A DNA stretch of 64,000 nt. It comes from Micrococcaceae bacterium Sec5.8. Its GTDB lineage: Bacteria; Actinomycetota; Actinomycetes; Actinomycetales; Micrococcaceae. Positions 12,568 to 21,597 of the stretch are shown here, piece by piece. The stretch spans positions 1,364,001 through 1,428,000 of the forward strand of contig CP143429.1 of the NCBI GenBank assembly GCA_039636775.1, written 5' to 3'. Within the stretch, counting starts at the first letter, position 1, and each line of letters opens with the position of its first letter. The notes beneath the pieces were generated by a model. It was not told where the DNA came from. It did not search any database and saw nothing but the letters and a program-made list of their open reading frames with translations. A program made the translations under genes and the position numbers.

Positions 12568-13557
12568 ATGGCAGACGCGGAGCTGATCGCGGCCTTCGAT
12601 GCAGTCCTCTCCGACCTCGACGGCGTCGTGTACGCGGGCCCGCATGCCATACCGGGCGCGGTGGAATCGCTGCGCCGGCTCGCCGGGATCGGCGTCGGCC
12701 TGGTCTACGTCACGAACAACGCCTCCCGCACGCCCGCCCAGGTCGCGCAGCACCTGCGCGACCTCGGCGCGCCGGCGGCGGACCACCAGGTGGTCAGCTC
12801 CTCGCAGGCCGCAGCCGACTTGCTGGTGTCCCTGCTGCCGGCGGGTTCCCGCGTCCTGATCACCGGCGGTGACTCCCTCGCGCAGGAGATTGAAATGGCG
12901 GGGATGGTGCCGGTCCGCAGTGAGTCGGAGCGGCCCGTCGCCGTCGTCCAGGGCTTTCACCCGGACCTCGGGTGGAAGGACCTCGCGGAAGCCGCCTACG
13001 TCGTCGCCGGCGGAGCGCTGTGGGTCGCCACGAACACGGACATGTCCATTCCCCAGACCCGGGGCATGGCCCCGGGCAACGGCACCCTGGTCGCGGCGGT
13101 ATCCGCAGCCACCGGGAAATGTCCCCTGGTTGCTGGCAAACCGGAAGCGCCGCTGTTCCATGCTGCCGCCAAACGCCTGGCAGCGGACCGGCCGCTGGTG
13201 GTCGGCGACCGGCTGGACACGGACATCCTTGGCGGCAACAACGCCGGATTCGCCACGGCGGCCGTTCTAACCGGCGTCGACACACGGGAGACGATCCTGG
13301 CCGCCCGCACCCTGGAACGGCCCACCTACCTCATCAACGACCTCACGGACCTCTACCGTCCCTACCCTGCCATTGAGCACGACGGCGTCCAGCACCGGTG
13401 CGGCGCGGCCTCCGCAGTCGTTCACGGGCGAAGCGTCCGCGTCAGCGGCGATCGCGGGGACCTCAACGCGTGGCGGGCGGCGTGCTCGGCCTGGTGGACG
13501 GCCAACCCGGAAACCTCCGCCGCCCTGGCCCCCGTCCTCGAATGGCCGGATGCCTAG
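12568..13557 (+). CDS. HAD-superfamily IIA (NagD-like) phosphatase, probable glycerol-3-phosphate phosphatase
   Basis: The protein has 329 residues. HAD motif I is DLDGVVYAG near residues 17-25 (nucleophile Asp and acid/base Asp). Motif II is VTNN(A)SRTP, typical of the C2-type IIA cap family. The late acidic motif is VVGDRLDTDILGGNNAG. The mycobacterial gene in this position (Rv1692) is described as a glycerol-3-phosphate phosphatase used in recycling phospholipid head groups, and the same activity is inferred here. A C-terminal extension of about 65 residues follows the HAD fold. The gene starts 6 bases after the TPR gene, so the two are probably one transcript. Confidence 0.85.
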   Translation: MADAELIAAFDAVLSDLDGVVYAGPHAIPGAVESLRRLAGIGVGLVYVTNNASRTPAQVAQHLRDLGAPAADHQVVSSSQAAADLLVSLLPAGSRVLITGGDSLAQEIEMAGMVPVRSESERPVAVVQGFHPDLGWKDLAEAAYVVAGGALWVATNTDMSIPQTRGMAPGNGTLVAAVSAATGKCPLVAGKPEAPLFHAAAKRLAADRPLVVGDRLDTDILGGNNAGFATAAVLTGVDTRETILAARTLERPTYLINDLTDLYRPYPAIEHDGVQHRCGAASAVVHGRSVRVSGDRGDLNAWRAACSAWWTANPETSAALAPVLEWPDA

Positions 13558-13560
13558 ACT
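13555..13560 (+). promoter_or_regulatory. -10 box (TAGACT) overlapping the stop codon of the HAD gene
   Basis: The TAG stop of the HAD gene is the first half of TAGACT, a strong TANNNT -10 box exactly 7 bases before the next ATG (13568). This would give a leaderless internal transcript covering the small protein, tlyA, nadK and recN. Confidence 0.55.
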
Positions 13561-13567
13561 GGAGACC

Positions 13568-13846
13568 ATGACGGAGCCGAACCACATCCCCGAGACGGGC
13601 GCCAACGGGGACGAGCCCCGGGTCATCTGGCCCGCGATGCCGGGGGAGCGGGCCGATGCCTCCGGGCAGGCCACATCCGCAGACGCCGGGGTGGCCGCCG
13701 TGCTGGAGCGCCTCGGGACCCTGCCGGACCTGCCCGTGGCGCGGCACGGCGACATCTACGCCGGCCTGCACGACGACCTGCTGGCTGCCCTCAATGAGCC
13801 CATTACCACCACTGCCCGACGGGAACCCACGCATGAGCAGGCTTGA
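13568..13846 (+). CDS. Small conserved hypothetical protein (Rv1693 position)
   Basis: The protein has 92 residues. The N-terminal half is flexible and rich in P, G, E and A; the C-terminal half has a helical segment with the pattern VLERLGTLPDLPVARHGDIYAGLHDDL. No known domain is recognised. ATG 13568 is chosen over upstream in-frame starts because those lie inside the HAD gene and because a TANNNT box sits 7 bases upstream. The last 14 bases overlap the tlyA start, so translation is probably coupled. Its position between the HAD phosphatase and tlyA matches a small gene of unknown function in mycobacteria. Confidence 0.75.
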   Translation: MTEPNHIPETGANGDEPRVIWPAMPGERADASGQATSADAGVAAVLERLGTLPDLPVARHGDIYAGLHDDLLAALNEPITTTARREPTHEQA

Positions 13847-14660
13847 CCAGGCCCTCGTTGGCCGTGGGCTGGCACGGTCCCGCACCCATGCCGCCCGCCT
13901 GATCGCCGAAGGCAAGGTCAGCTCGGCCGGTGAGGTGCTCGCCAAAGCCTCCCTGCAGGTCCACGACGATACGGTCCTCGACGTAGCCGCCGCGGATGAG
14001 GACAACTACGTCAGCCGCGCCGGGCACAAGCTGGCTGGCGCGCTGGACGCGTTTCCCGCCGTTTCGGCGGCAGGCAAGCGGTGCCTGGACGCCGGCGCCT
14101 CCACCGGAGGGTTCACCGAAGTGCTGTTGCGCCGCGGTGCGGGGCACGTTGTGGCCGTCGACGTCGGCCACGACCAGCTGGTCCCCGTGATCCGCAGTGA
14201 CCCCCGCGTCTCCGTCCACGAAGGACTCAACGTCCGTTACATGACATCCGCGGAAATCGGGGGACCGGCGGACCTGACGGTGGCAGATCTTTCCTTCATC
14301 TCACTCACCCTCGTGCTGGCACCCCTCGCAGCATGCACCTTACCCGGCGGGGACCTGGTGCTCATGGTCAAACCGCAGTTCGAGATCGGCAAGGACCGGC
14401 TGGGCCGCACCGGCGTCGTGACCTCGGAGCGGGAGCGCCGCCTCGCGGTCGGCAAAGTCGCCGCCGAAGCGATGGACACGGGCCTGGAACTGAAGGGCCT
14501 CGCCAGCAGCCCGCTGCCGGGCCAGGATGGAAACGTCGAGTACTTCCTGTGGATTAAGCGCGGTTTTCGAACAGACCTGCCTAAGATCGAAGAGCGGGAC
14601 GCAGCCGTTGCTGGGTTACTGCGAACGATCTGGCCCACCACACTCTGGCCCAACGACTAG
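13833..14660 (+). CDS. tlyA: TlyA family 16S/23S rRNA 2'-O-methyltransferase
   Basis: The protein has 275 residues. An N-terminal S4 RNA-binding domain (RLDQALVGRGLARSRTHAAR, residues 3-60) is followed by a Rossmann-like FtsJ methyltransferase domain with the SAM-binding segment LDAGASTGGFTEVLLRRGA around residues 88-106, plus VKPQFE, a characteristic TlyA segment. TlyA methylates the 2'-O of specific cytidines in 16S and 23S rRNA; its loss gives capreomycin resistance in mycobacteria. It overlaps the preceding small gene by 14 bases and is followed 22 bases later by NAD kinase. Confidence 0.93.
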   Translation: MSRLDQALVGRGLARSRTHAARLIAEGKVSSAGEVLAKASLQVHDDTVLDVAAADEDNYVSRAGHKLAGALDAFPAVSAAGKRCLDAGASTGGFTEVLLRRGAGHVVAVDVGHDQLVPVIRSDPRVSVHEGLNVRYMTSAEIGGPADLTVADLSFISLTLVLAPLAACTLPGGDLVLMVKPQFEIGKDRLGRTGVVTSERERRLAVGKVAAEAMDTGLELKGLASSPLPGQDGNVEYFLWIKRGFRTDLPKIEERDAAVAGLLRTIWPTTLWPND

Positions 14661-14682
14661 AAGCACTAGAAGGCGGAACCCG

Positions 14683-15708
14683 ATGAGCAGGCGTGTCCTC
14701 ATCCTTGCCCACACAGGCCGTGAGGAGTCCCTCAAGGCTGCCTGGGAAGCGTGCGCCCGGCTCCACGGCTCCGGCATCGTTCCGGTGATGCTGAAGTCCG
14801 AACTCGGCGACATGGTCCGCTTCTTCGGACGCCTCGACCAGCCGGTCGAGATCCTCCACGACCACGTGATGCTGCCCGACGTCGAACTTGTGATGGTCCT
14901 TGGCGGCGACGGCACGATCCTCCGCGCCGCGGAACTGGTGCGGGAGGTCGATGTGCCGTTGCTGGGCGTCAACCTCGGACACGTGGGATTCCTCGCCGAA
15001 AGCGAAAGGGCGGACCTCGCCCAGACCGTCGAGTGGATCGCGAGCCGTGACTATACGGTGGAAGAGCGGATGACCATTGATGTCCAGGTCTGGGTCCGCG
15101 GCCAGAAAATCTGGCATACCTGGGCATTGAACGAGGCAGCGATCGAGAAGGGCAACCGGGAGCGAATGCTCGAAGTGGTCACCGAGGTCGACGAGCGGCC
15201 GCTGACGTCCTTTGGCTGCGACGGCGTCGTCCTGGCCACTCCCACCGGCTCCACCGCGTACGCTTTCTCCGCCGGCGGCCCCGTGGTCTGGCCCGAAGTT
15301 GAGGCGCTCCTGATCGTGCCGATCAGCGCCCACGCGCTCTTCGCCAAGCCGCTGGTGGTTTCGCCCAGATCCCGGCTCGCTGTGGAAATCCTGAACCGCA
15401 CTGACGCGCAGGGCGTGCTGTGGTGCGACGGCCGGCGGTCTGTGGACCTGCCGCCGGGAGCGCGGGTGGAAGTCACCCGTTCGGCGACGCCGGTCCGGCT
15501 GGCGCGCACGCACCAGACGCCGTTCTCCGGACGCCTCGTCAGCAAATTTGAACTGCCCATCCAGGGCTGGCGCGGCCCCATGCCGCAGGCCGCCGCGATC
15601 CATACCGGGCCGGTGCCCGTGATCCGCACGCCCCGGCCGATGCCGCCGCTTTCGACGCCGCCGCCTGCCGGTCCGGGCGAGGCTTCCGATCCATCAACTG
15701 CGAAGTGA
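14683..15708 (+). CDS. nadK: NAD kinase
   Basis: The 341-residue protein phosphorylates NAD+ to NADP+ using ATP or polyphosphate in the cytosol. The hallmark GGDGT is at residues 74-78 in VMVLGGDGTILRAAEL. The second motif, CDGVVLATPTGSTAYAFSAGGP, is split here only to mark GSTAYAFSAGGP as the NAD-binding part. ATG 14683 starts the conserved MSRRVLILAHTGR; upstream in-frame starts lie inside tlyA. The C-terminal 50 residues are Pro-rich and variable. recN begins 3 bases after the stop, which indicates one operon. Confidence 0.95.
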   Translation: MSRRVLILAHTGREESLKAAWEACARLHGSGIVPVMLKSELGDMVRFFGRLDQPVEILHDHVMLPDVELVMVLGGDGTILRAAELVREVDVPLLGVNLGHVGFLAESERADLAQTVEWIASRDYTVEERMTIDVQVWVRGQKIWHTWALNEAAIEKGNRERMLEVVTEVDERPLTSFGCDGVVLATPTGSTAYAFSAGGPVVWPEVEALLIVPISAHALFAKPLVVSPRSRLAVEILNRTDAQGVLWCDGRRSVDLPPGARVEVTRSATPVRLARTHQTPFSGRLVSKFELPIQGWRGPMPQAAAIHTGPVPVIRTPRPMPPLSTPPPAGPGEASDPSTAK

Positions 15709-15711
15709 ACC

Positions 15712-17451
15712 ATGCTTGAAGAACTGAGAATCCGCGACCTCGGTGTCATCACCGACGCCACGCTGCCCCTCGGCCCCGGCCTGAGCGTTGTGACAGGTGA
15801 AACCGGCGCCGGCAAGACCATGGTGGTGACCGCCGTCGGGCTCTTGCTCGGCGCCCGGTCCGACGCCGGCGCCGTGCGCAGCGGCGCGAAGAGCGCCTCG
15901 GCCGAGGCAACGGTGAAGCTCGACGCCGGGCACCCGGCTGTGGCGCGCGCCCGAGAGGCCGGCGCTGACGTCGAGGAGTTCGACGGTGCAGCGGAGCTGC
16001 TGCTCGCCCGCAGCGTGGGCGCGGACGGCCGCAGCCGCGCATACCTGGGCGGACGCGCCGCGCCCGTGGGTGTCCTCGGCGAGATCGGCGAAACCCTCGT
16101 GGTGGTTCATGGCCAGTCCGGGCAGATCCGGCTCAAAAGCCCGGTGGCCCAGCGCGAGGCGCTGGACAAATTTGCGGGGCAGAACCTCGCGGCGGAACTC
16201 GGCTCCTACCAGGAACTTTATGCCCAGTGGAAGTCCAGCCAGGCCGAGCTCGACGAGCTGCGCAGCGCTGCCAGGGAACGCCTCCGCGAGGCCGAGTCCC
16301 TGGAGGCTGCCCTGGCCGAGATCGACGGCGTGGATCCGCAGCCAGGGGAGGATGAGTCCCTCAAAGCGGAGGCCGTCAAACTCGCCAATGTCGAGGAACT
16401 TCGGATCGCTGCTACAACCGCGCACCAGGCACTCATCGCCGAGGACTTCGGTGACGGCAATGACGCCACGGCGCTGGTCGATGCCGCTAAGCGCACCCTC
16501 GAGCACGTCGCGGAACACGACGAGGAACTCGGGTCCGCGGCCGGACGGCTGGCAGAGGTGGGGTTCCTGCTCAACGATATCGCCACCGAACTCGCAAGCT
16601 ACCAGACGTCCCTGGATACCGAGGGCCCGGAACGGCTCGCGGAGATAGAGGACCGCCGGGGGGCCCTCGCGAAGCTGGTGCGGAAATACGCACCCAGCAT
16701 TGACGAAGTGCTGGTGTGGGCCGAACAGTCCCGGGAGCGGTTCCTGGAACTCCAGGACGACTCCAGCCGGATCGAGGCGCTGGACGCCGCCGTGGCGAGT
16801 GCCGGGACGGAGCTGGTCAAGCGGGCCGCGGGAATCAGCAAGCTGCGCAAAAAGGCCTCCAAGGACCTCTCTGCCCGCGTCAGTGCCGAACTCAAGGCCC
16901 TGGCGATGGCCGACGCCACGCTCGTGATCACCATCGAATCCGGCGGGCAGCCGGGGCCGCATGGTGCGGACGAGATCGCGTTCCTGCTGCAGCCTCATTC
17001 AGGCGCCCCCGCCCGTCCGCTCGGCAAGGGTGCCTCCGGCGGTGAACTGTCGCGCGTCATGCTCGCCATCGAGGTGGTGCTGGCCGCCGTCGATCCTGTT
17101 CCCACGTTCGTCTTCGACGAGGTGGACGCCGGCGTGGGTGGGCGTGCCGCCGTCGAGATCGGCCGACGCCTGGCGATGCTGGCCCGGCATGTCCAGGTTC
17201 TCGTGGTCACCCACCTGCCGCAGGTGGCGGCCTTCGCCGACCATCACATCCGGGTCACCAAAACCTCGGTGCGGGGAGCTGACGGAGCAACGGCGACCGG
17301 CTTCACCTCCAGCGACGTCAAACTCCTTGACGCCGGTGAGCGCGTCCGGGAGCTGGCCCGGATGCTCGCCGGCCAGGAGGATTCCGAATCCGCGCAGGCC
17401 CACGCCCAGGAGCTGTTGGACGACGCCAGGCTCCTGCCGCAGCAGGCCTGA
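15712..17451 (+). CDS. recN: DNA repair ATPase RecN
   Basis: The 579-residue SMC-like protein acts in double-strand break repair. Walker A GETGAGKT is at residues 29-36. Long coiled-coil arms span about 150-380. The ABC signature is ASGGELSRVMLA near residue 441, and Walker B TFVFDEVDAGVGG near 465. The D-loop and VVTHLPQVAAFAD H-loop follow. The length is normal for RecN. It follows nadK by 3 bases, the same order as in mycobacteria. Confidence 0.95.
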   Translation: MLEELRIRDLGVITDATLPLGPGLSVVTGETGAGKTMVVTAVGLLLGARSDAGAVRSGAKSASAEATVKLDAGHPAVARAREAGADVEEFDGAAELLLARSVGADGRSRAYLGGRAAPVGVLGEIGETLVVVHGQSGQIRLKSPVAQREALDKFAGQNLAAELGSYQELYAQWKSSQAELDELRSAARERLREAESLEAALAEIDGVDPQPGEDESLKAEAVKLANVEELRIAATTAHQALIAEDFGDGNDATALVDAAKRTLEHVAEHDEELGSAAGRLAEVGFLLNDIATELASYQTSLDTEGPERLAEIEDRRGALAKLVRKYAPSIDEVLVWAEQSRERFLELQDDSSRIEALDAAVASAGTELVKRAAGISKLRKKASKDLSARVSAELKALAMADATLVITIESGGQPGPHGADEIAFLLQPHSGAPARPLGKGASGGELSRVMLAIEVVLAAVDPVPTFVFDEVDAGVGGRAAVEIGRRLAMLARHVQVLVVTHLPQVAAFADHHIRVTKTSVRGADGATATGFTSSDVKLLDAGERVRELARMLAGQEDSESAQAHAQELLDDARLLPQQA

Positions 17452-17533
17452 CCACCGTAAACGGCGGACCCGTACGGCAACCACAATTCCAGCGGGATGC
17501 CGGCAACCGACTCTTGAAAGGCCGAATCGATGA

Positions 17534-17539
17534 TAGGCT
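17534..17539 (+). promoter_or_regulatory. -10 box for pyrG (TAGGCT)
   Basis: TAGGCT matches TANNNT and ends 8 bases before GTG 17548. TTGAAA at 17514-17519 is a possible -35, but the 14-base spacing is short. It supports a leaderless or nearly leaderless pyrG mRNA. Confidence 0.5.
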
Positions 17540-17547
17540 CGAACTCC

Positions 17548-19290
17548 GTGGTGCAGCGATCAAATTCCCGTGTAAATTCCCGGTTTCCGGGCTCGTCCAA
17601 GACGACCAAACACATCTTCGTAACCGGTGGTGTGGCGTCCTCGCTCGGTAAGGGACTGACGGCTTCGAGCCTCGGTCACCTCCTGCGGGCACGCGGCTTG
17701 TCTGTAACTATGCAAAAGCTCGATCCCTACCTGAACGTGGATCCGGGCACGATGAACCCCTTCCAGCATGGCGAAGTTTTCGTCACCGACGACGGCGCCG
17801 AGACGGACCTCGACATTGGCCACTACGAACGCTTCCTGGACGAGAACCTCGAGGGTTCGGCCAACGTCACGACCGGCCAGGTCTACTCCACCGTCATCGC
17901 CAAGGAACGCCGCGGCGAGTACCTTGGTGACACCGTCCAGGTCATCCCGCACATCACCGATGAAATCAAGCGCCGCATGCGGCTTCCCGCCGAGGGCAAG
18001 CACGCCCCCGACGTCATCATCACCGAAATTGGCGGCACCGTGGGCGACATCGAGTCGCAGCCGTTCCTCGAATCCGCCCGCCAGGTGCGCCAGGACATCG
18101 GCCGCGGAAATGTCTTCTTCCTGCATGTCTCGCTCGTGCCCTACATTGGCCCGTCGCAGGAACTGAAGACCAAGCCAACCCAGCACTCCGTTGCCGCGCT
18201 TCGCTCCATCGGCATCCAGCCCGAGGCGATCGTGATCCGGTCGGACCGGGACGTTCCGCAGCCGATGCGCGACAAGATCGGCCGCATGTGCGACGTCGAC
18301 ATCGACGCCGTCATCGGCTGTCCCGACGCCCCCAGCATCTACGACATCCCCAAGACGCTGCACTCCCAGGGCCTGGACTCCTACATCGTCCGCGCCCTGG
18401 ACCTGCCGTTCAAGGACGTCGACTGGACCAGCTGGGACAAGCTCCTCGACGCGGTCCACAACCCCAAGCACGAGGTGGAGATTGCCCTGGTGGGCAAGTA
18501 CATCGACCTGCCGGACGCCTACCTGTCGGTGACCGAGGCTTTGCGGGCAGGCGGCTTCGCCAACGACACCAAGGTCAAAATCCGTTGGGTGCCCTCGGAC
18601 GAATGCGACTCCCATGAGGGTGCGCTCAAGGCCCTGGCGGGAGTGGACGCCATCTGTGTCCCCGGCGGCTTCGGCATCCGCGGACTGGAAGGCAAACTCG
18701 GTGCGCTCAAGTACGCCCGGGAATCCAAGCTCCCGGTCCTGGGTCTCTGCCTGGGCCTGCAGTGCATGGTGATCGAATACGCCCGCAACGTCGTCGGCCT
18801 GGAGGGTGCTTCCTCCTCCGAGTTCGAGCCGGCTTCCAAATACCCCGTGATCGCCACGATGGAAGAGCAGCTGGACATCGTCGACGGCAAGGGTGACCTC
18901 GGCGGCACCATGCGTCTGGGCCTGTACGAGGCCAAGCTGGACGAAGGGTCCGTCGTTGCCGAGACCTACGGCACCACCAAGGTCAGCGAACGTCACCGCC
19001 ACCGCTACGAGGTCAACAACAAGTACCGCGAGCAGATCGCAGCCCATGGCCTGGTGTTCTCCGGAACCTCGCCCGATGGCAAACTGGTGGAGTATGTCGA
19101 ACTTCCCCGCGAAGTCCACCCGTACTACGTCGCCACGCAGGCGCACCCGGAACTCAGCTCACGCCCCACCCGGCCGCACGCGCTGTTCGCCGGGCTGGTC
19201 AAGGCAGCACTGCAGCACCAGAAGGGCGGCGGCCAGCCGGCTTCTGCCGCCAAGGCTGCTGCCAAGGCGACTCCGGCAGAGTTAAAGTAA
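17548..19290 (+). CDS. pyrG: CTP synthase
   Basis: The protein of about 580 residues makes CTP from UTP, ATP and glutamine. The N-terminal synthase domain begins [20 protein letters not shown] (P-loop) and contains the Mg/ATP segments [13 protein letters not shown] and [11 protein letters not shown]. The C-terminal class I glutamine amidotransferase domain has the nucleophile Cys in [16 protein letters not shown] and the His-Glu of AHPELSSRP. An in-frame ATG at 17530 overlaps the TAGGCT -10 box, so GTG 17548 (or 17551) is the better start; this removes six residues. A short basic N-terminal tail ([18 protein letters not shown]) precedes the catalytic core. Confidence 0.94.
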   Translation: MVQRSNSRVNSRFPGSSKTTKHIFVTGGVASSLGKGLTASSLGHLLRARGLSVTMQKLDPYLNVDPGTMNPFQHGEVFVTDDGAETDLDIGHYERFLDENLEGSANVTTGQVYSTVIAKERRGEYLGDTVQVIPHITDEIKRRMRLPAEGKHAPDVIITEIGGTVGDIESQPFLESARQVRQDIGRGNVFFLHVSLVPYIGPSQELKTKPTQHSVAALRSIGIQPEAIVIRSDRDVPQPMRDKIGRMCDVDIDAVIGCPDAPSIYDIPKTLHSQGLDSYIVRALDLPFKDVDWTSWDKLLDAVHNPKHEVEIALVGKYIDLPDAYLSVTEALRAGGFANDTKVKIRWVPSDECDSHEGALKALAGVDAICVPGGFGIRGLEGKLGALKYARESKLPVLGLCLGLQCMVIEYARNVVGLEGASSSEFEPASKYPVIATMEEQLDIVDGKGDLGGTMRLGLYEAKLDEGSVVAETYGTTKVSERHRHRYEVNNKYREQIAAHGLVFSGTSPDGKLVEYVELPREVHPYYVATQAHPELSSRPTRPHALFAGLVKAALQHQKGGGQPASAAKAAAKATPAELK

Positions 19291-19317
19291 CCTCCACCAG
19301 AACCGAAGGACGGCGCG

Positions 19318-19980
19318 ATGCCCGGTATGTCTGAGACCCCCAATGCTGCACGGCTGGTTTTGGATGAACCGAGCCCGCGCCGTCTTTTGTCGTCGGAAAC
19401 GGTCTACGAAGGCCGGATCTGGGACGTCGTCAGCGACACGTTCCAGCTCCACGACGACGGCGGTCCGCTCGTCCGCGACTACATCGAACACCCCGGCGCC
19501 GTCGCCATACTGCCGATGAATGCGGACGGGCACGTGTTGCTGATCAAGCAGTACCGGCACCCCGTCGGCATGGACCTTTGGGAGATCCCGGCCGGGCTCC
19601 TCGACGTCGAAGGCGAGGACTTTGTGGCCGGTGCGGCGAGGGAGCTCGCAGAGGAAGCGGACCTGGTTGCCGGCCGATGGAACGTGCTGGCAGACTTTTT
19701 CAATTCCCCCGGGTCCTCCAGTGAAGCCATCCGCATCTACCTCGCCCGGGACCTCAGTGACGTGCCCGGCCACGAACTCCATGTCCGCACCGACGAGGAA
19801 GCCGAAATCGAGCTCCACTGGATCCCCCTCGACGCAGCTGTTGTGGCGGTGCTGGAGGGTCGCCTCCACAACCCGTCCGCCGTCGTCGGGGTCCTGGCCG
19901 CCGCAGCCGCCCGTGCCGAGGACTTCAAGAGCCTCCGCCCCGGCGACGCGCCGTGGACTGCTCATCCCAGCCAGCGCTGA
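19318..19980 (+). CDS. ADP-ribose pyrophosphatase (Nudix hydrolase)
   Basis: The protein has 220 residues. The Nudix segment, residues about 93-115, reads GLLDVEGE...[10 protein letters not shown], with the metal-binding REL-x-EE core intact. The GLLDxxGE form is that of ADP-ribose pyrophosphatases such as Rv1700 rather than of MutT. Upstream [16 protein letters not shown] is also typical of ADPRases. It would hydrolyse ADP-ribose to AMP and ribose-5-phosphate. It lies 27 bases after pyrG, and its TGA overlaps the xerD ATG. A GAAGGA ribosome site precedes ATG 19318. Confidence 0.88.
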   Translation: MPGMSETPNAARLVLDEPSPRRLLSSETVYEGRIWDVVSDTFQLHDDGGPLVRDYIEHPGAVAILPMNADGHVLLIKQYRHPVGMDLWEIPAGLLDVEGEDFVAGAARELAEEADLVAGRWNVLADFFNSPGSSSEAIRIYLARDLSDVPGHELHVRTDEEAEIELHWIPLDAAVVAVLEGRLHNPSAVVGVLAAAAARAEDFKSLRPGDAPWTAHPSQR

Positions 19981-20963
19981 TGACAGAACCGCTGATCACC
20001 GCACCGGAAGCCCCGGCCAGGACCCCCACGGCGATCGACCGCGCCATGACGGACTACCTCCAGCACATGGGGGTGGAGCGAGGATTGGCGGCGAACACCC
20101 TTTCCGCGTACCGGCGGGACCTGGCGCGCTACGCCCGGCATCTCGACCACACCGGCCGGCAGCGCCCTGGTGAGATCACCCGGCACGACGTCACCGGTTT
20201 CGTCCGCGCCCTTTCCGACGGCTCCGACGGCGGCTCTGCCTTGGGTATCCGCTCAGCGGCCCGGACAGTGGTGGCCGTGCGCGGGCTCCACAAGTTCTGG
20301 GCACTCGAAGGTCTCACGCCTACCGACCCGGCGAGTGACGTCCACCCGCCCATGCCCGGAAAGCGACTGCCCAAAGCCATCAGCGTCGACGAGGTCACCA
20401 GGATCCTGGAAGCGGTGGGCACCGATACGGCCACCGGCCTGCGGGACCGGGCCCTGCTGGAGTTCCTCTATTCCACCGGCGCCCGTATCAGCGAAGCCGT
20501 CGGGCTCGACGTCGACGACATCTCCCTCGACACCGCCGGGGACGAAGGGCCCCCGATCGTCAGGCTGTTCGGGAAAGGTTCCAAGGAGCGGCTGGTCCCG
20601 CTGGGCTCCTTCGGTGCCCGCGCGCTTGACGCCTACCTCGTCCGCGGCCGCCCCCTGCTGTCCGCCAAGGGAAAGGGGACCCCGGCGCTGTTCCTGAACG
20701 CCCGCGGCGGACGGATCAGCCGGCAAAGCGCCTGGACCATTCTCAAAACAGCTGCAGAGAAGGCAAACATCACCAAGGACGTCTCGCCGCACACCCTGCG
20801 GCACTCCTTCGCCACGCATTTGCTGGAGGGCGGAGCCGACGTCCGGGTGGTCCAGGAGCTGCTCGGCCATGCCTCTGTCACCACCACGCAGGTCTACACC
20901 CTGGTCACAGCCGACACTCTGCGGGAAATCTACGCTGCCGCCCATCCGAGGGCGCTGGGATAG
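19980..20963 (+). CDS. xerD: Site-specific tyrosine recombinase XerD
   Basis: The protein has 327 residues. The N-terminal SAM-like domain ([20 protein letters not shown]) is followed by the catalytic domain with all expected residues: Arg169 in TGARISE, Lys in GKGSKER, His271 and Arg274 in [15 protein letters not shown], His297 in LLGHAS and nucleophile Tyr306 in TTTQVYTLV. XerD resolves chromosome dimers at dif together with XerC. The ATG overlaps the stop of the Nudix gene (TGATG). Core context (pyrG-Nudix-xerD) marks it as the chromosomal XerD rather than a phage integrase. Confidence 0.94.
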   Translation: MTEPLITAPEAPARTPTAIDRAMTDYLQHMGVERGLAANTLSAYRRDLARYARHLDHTGRQRPGEITRHDVTGFVRALSDGSDGGSALGIRSAARTVVAVRGLHKFWALEGLTPTDPASDVHPPMPGKRLPKAISVDEVTRILEAVGTDTATGLRDRALLEFLYSTGARISEAVGLDVDDISLDTAGDEGPPIVRLFGKGSKERLVPLGSFGARALDAYLVRGRPLLSAKGKGTPALFLNARGGRISRQSAWTILKTAAEKANITKDVSPHTLRHSFATHLLEGGADVRVVQELLGHASVTTTQVYTLVTADTLREIYAAAHPRALG

Positions 20964-20996
20964 GGCCACAGCACTCCGGCTTCGCCGGGCCCGCTA

Positions 20997-21002
20997 TAGG
21001 CT
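20997..21002 (+). promoter_or_regulatory. -10 box for leaderless mutT-like gene (TAGGCT)
   Basis: TAGGCT lies 6 bases before ATG 21009 and no ribosome binding site intervenes. The pattern is the same as at pyrG, glk and aroG. Confidence 0.5.
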
Positions 21003-21008
21003 GGATTC

Positions 21009-21533
21009 ATGGCGTCCACTCCGGTCACACTTTGTTTCCTCCTCCGCGACGCCGGCTCCGGCACCGAGGTCCTCTTGGGCCTGAAACGGACCGGGTTCGG
21101 CACCGGCAAGATTGTGGGGGTCGGCGGCCACGTCGAAGCAGGCGAGACTGATGCCGAGGCCGTGGTCCGGGAAGTCCGGGAGGAAGCAGGCGTCGTCGTC
21201 CGGCAGGAAGATCTGGCGCACGCGGGACTGGTCGAGTTCATCTTTCCGGCACGGTCGGAGTGGAACATGTCGTGCCGGCTGTTCACCACCCGGCGCTGGG
21301 AGGGCGAGCCCGCAGAAAGTCCGGAACTCACACCGGAGTGGTTCGATGTCGCGGCCCTTCCGCTGCATCAGATGTGGCAGGATGCGGAGCACTGGTTGCC
21401 GCCGGCGCTGGCCGGCGGCAGGATCGACGTCGTGGTGGTCCTCAACGAGGACAACGAGACCGTTGCGTCGGTCCGGCATGCTTCGACCCGGGCTGAGCCC
21501 GGTATCCACTCAGACTCCTTCGGCGAGCCGTGA
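21009..21533 (+). CDS. MutT/NUDT1-like Nudix hydrolase (8-oxo-dGTP diphosphatase type)
   Basis: The protein has 174 residues with a perfect Nudix box at residues 40-62 (G-x5-E-x7-REV-x-EE-x-G-V, within GGHVEAGE...REVREEAGV). The FGTGKIVGVGG lead-in and the WFDVAALPLHQMWQDAEHWLP tail resemble the MTH1/NUDT1 group, which removes oxidised purine nucleotides. The substrate is inferred from family only. A TANNNT box 6 bases upstream implies its own leaderless transcript, separate from xerD. Confidence 0.82.
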   Translation: MASTPVTLCFLLRDAGSGTEVLLGLKRTGFGTGKIVGVGGHVEAGETDAEAVVREVREEAGVVVRQEDLAHAGLVEFIFPARSEWNMSCRLFTTRRWEGEPAESPELTPEWFDVAALPLHQMWQDAEHWLPPALAGGRIDVVVVLNEDNETVASVRHASTRAEPGIHSDSFGEP

Positions 21534-21597
21534 TCCGCAGCGCTTCACAGTGCCGATAACCTGCAATCCGGACAACCAAGGCTACCGGGGGACTGAC

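Noticed and set aside
17560..19146. 528-residue antisense frame over pyrG
   Set aside because: Shadow of CTP synthase caused by GC-rich third positions.
19980..20963. XerD as a mobile-element integrase
   Set aside because: Its position in the pyrG-Nudix-xerD core order and the lack of att-like repeats or phage genes indicate the housekeeping recombinase.
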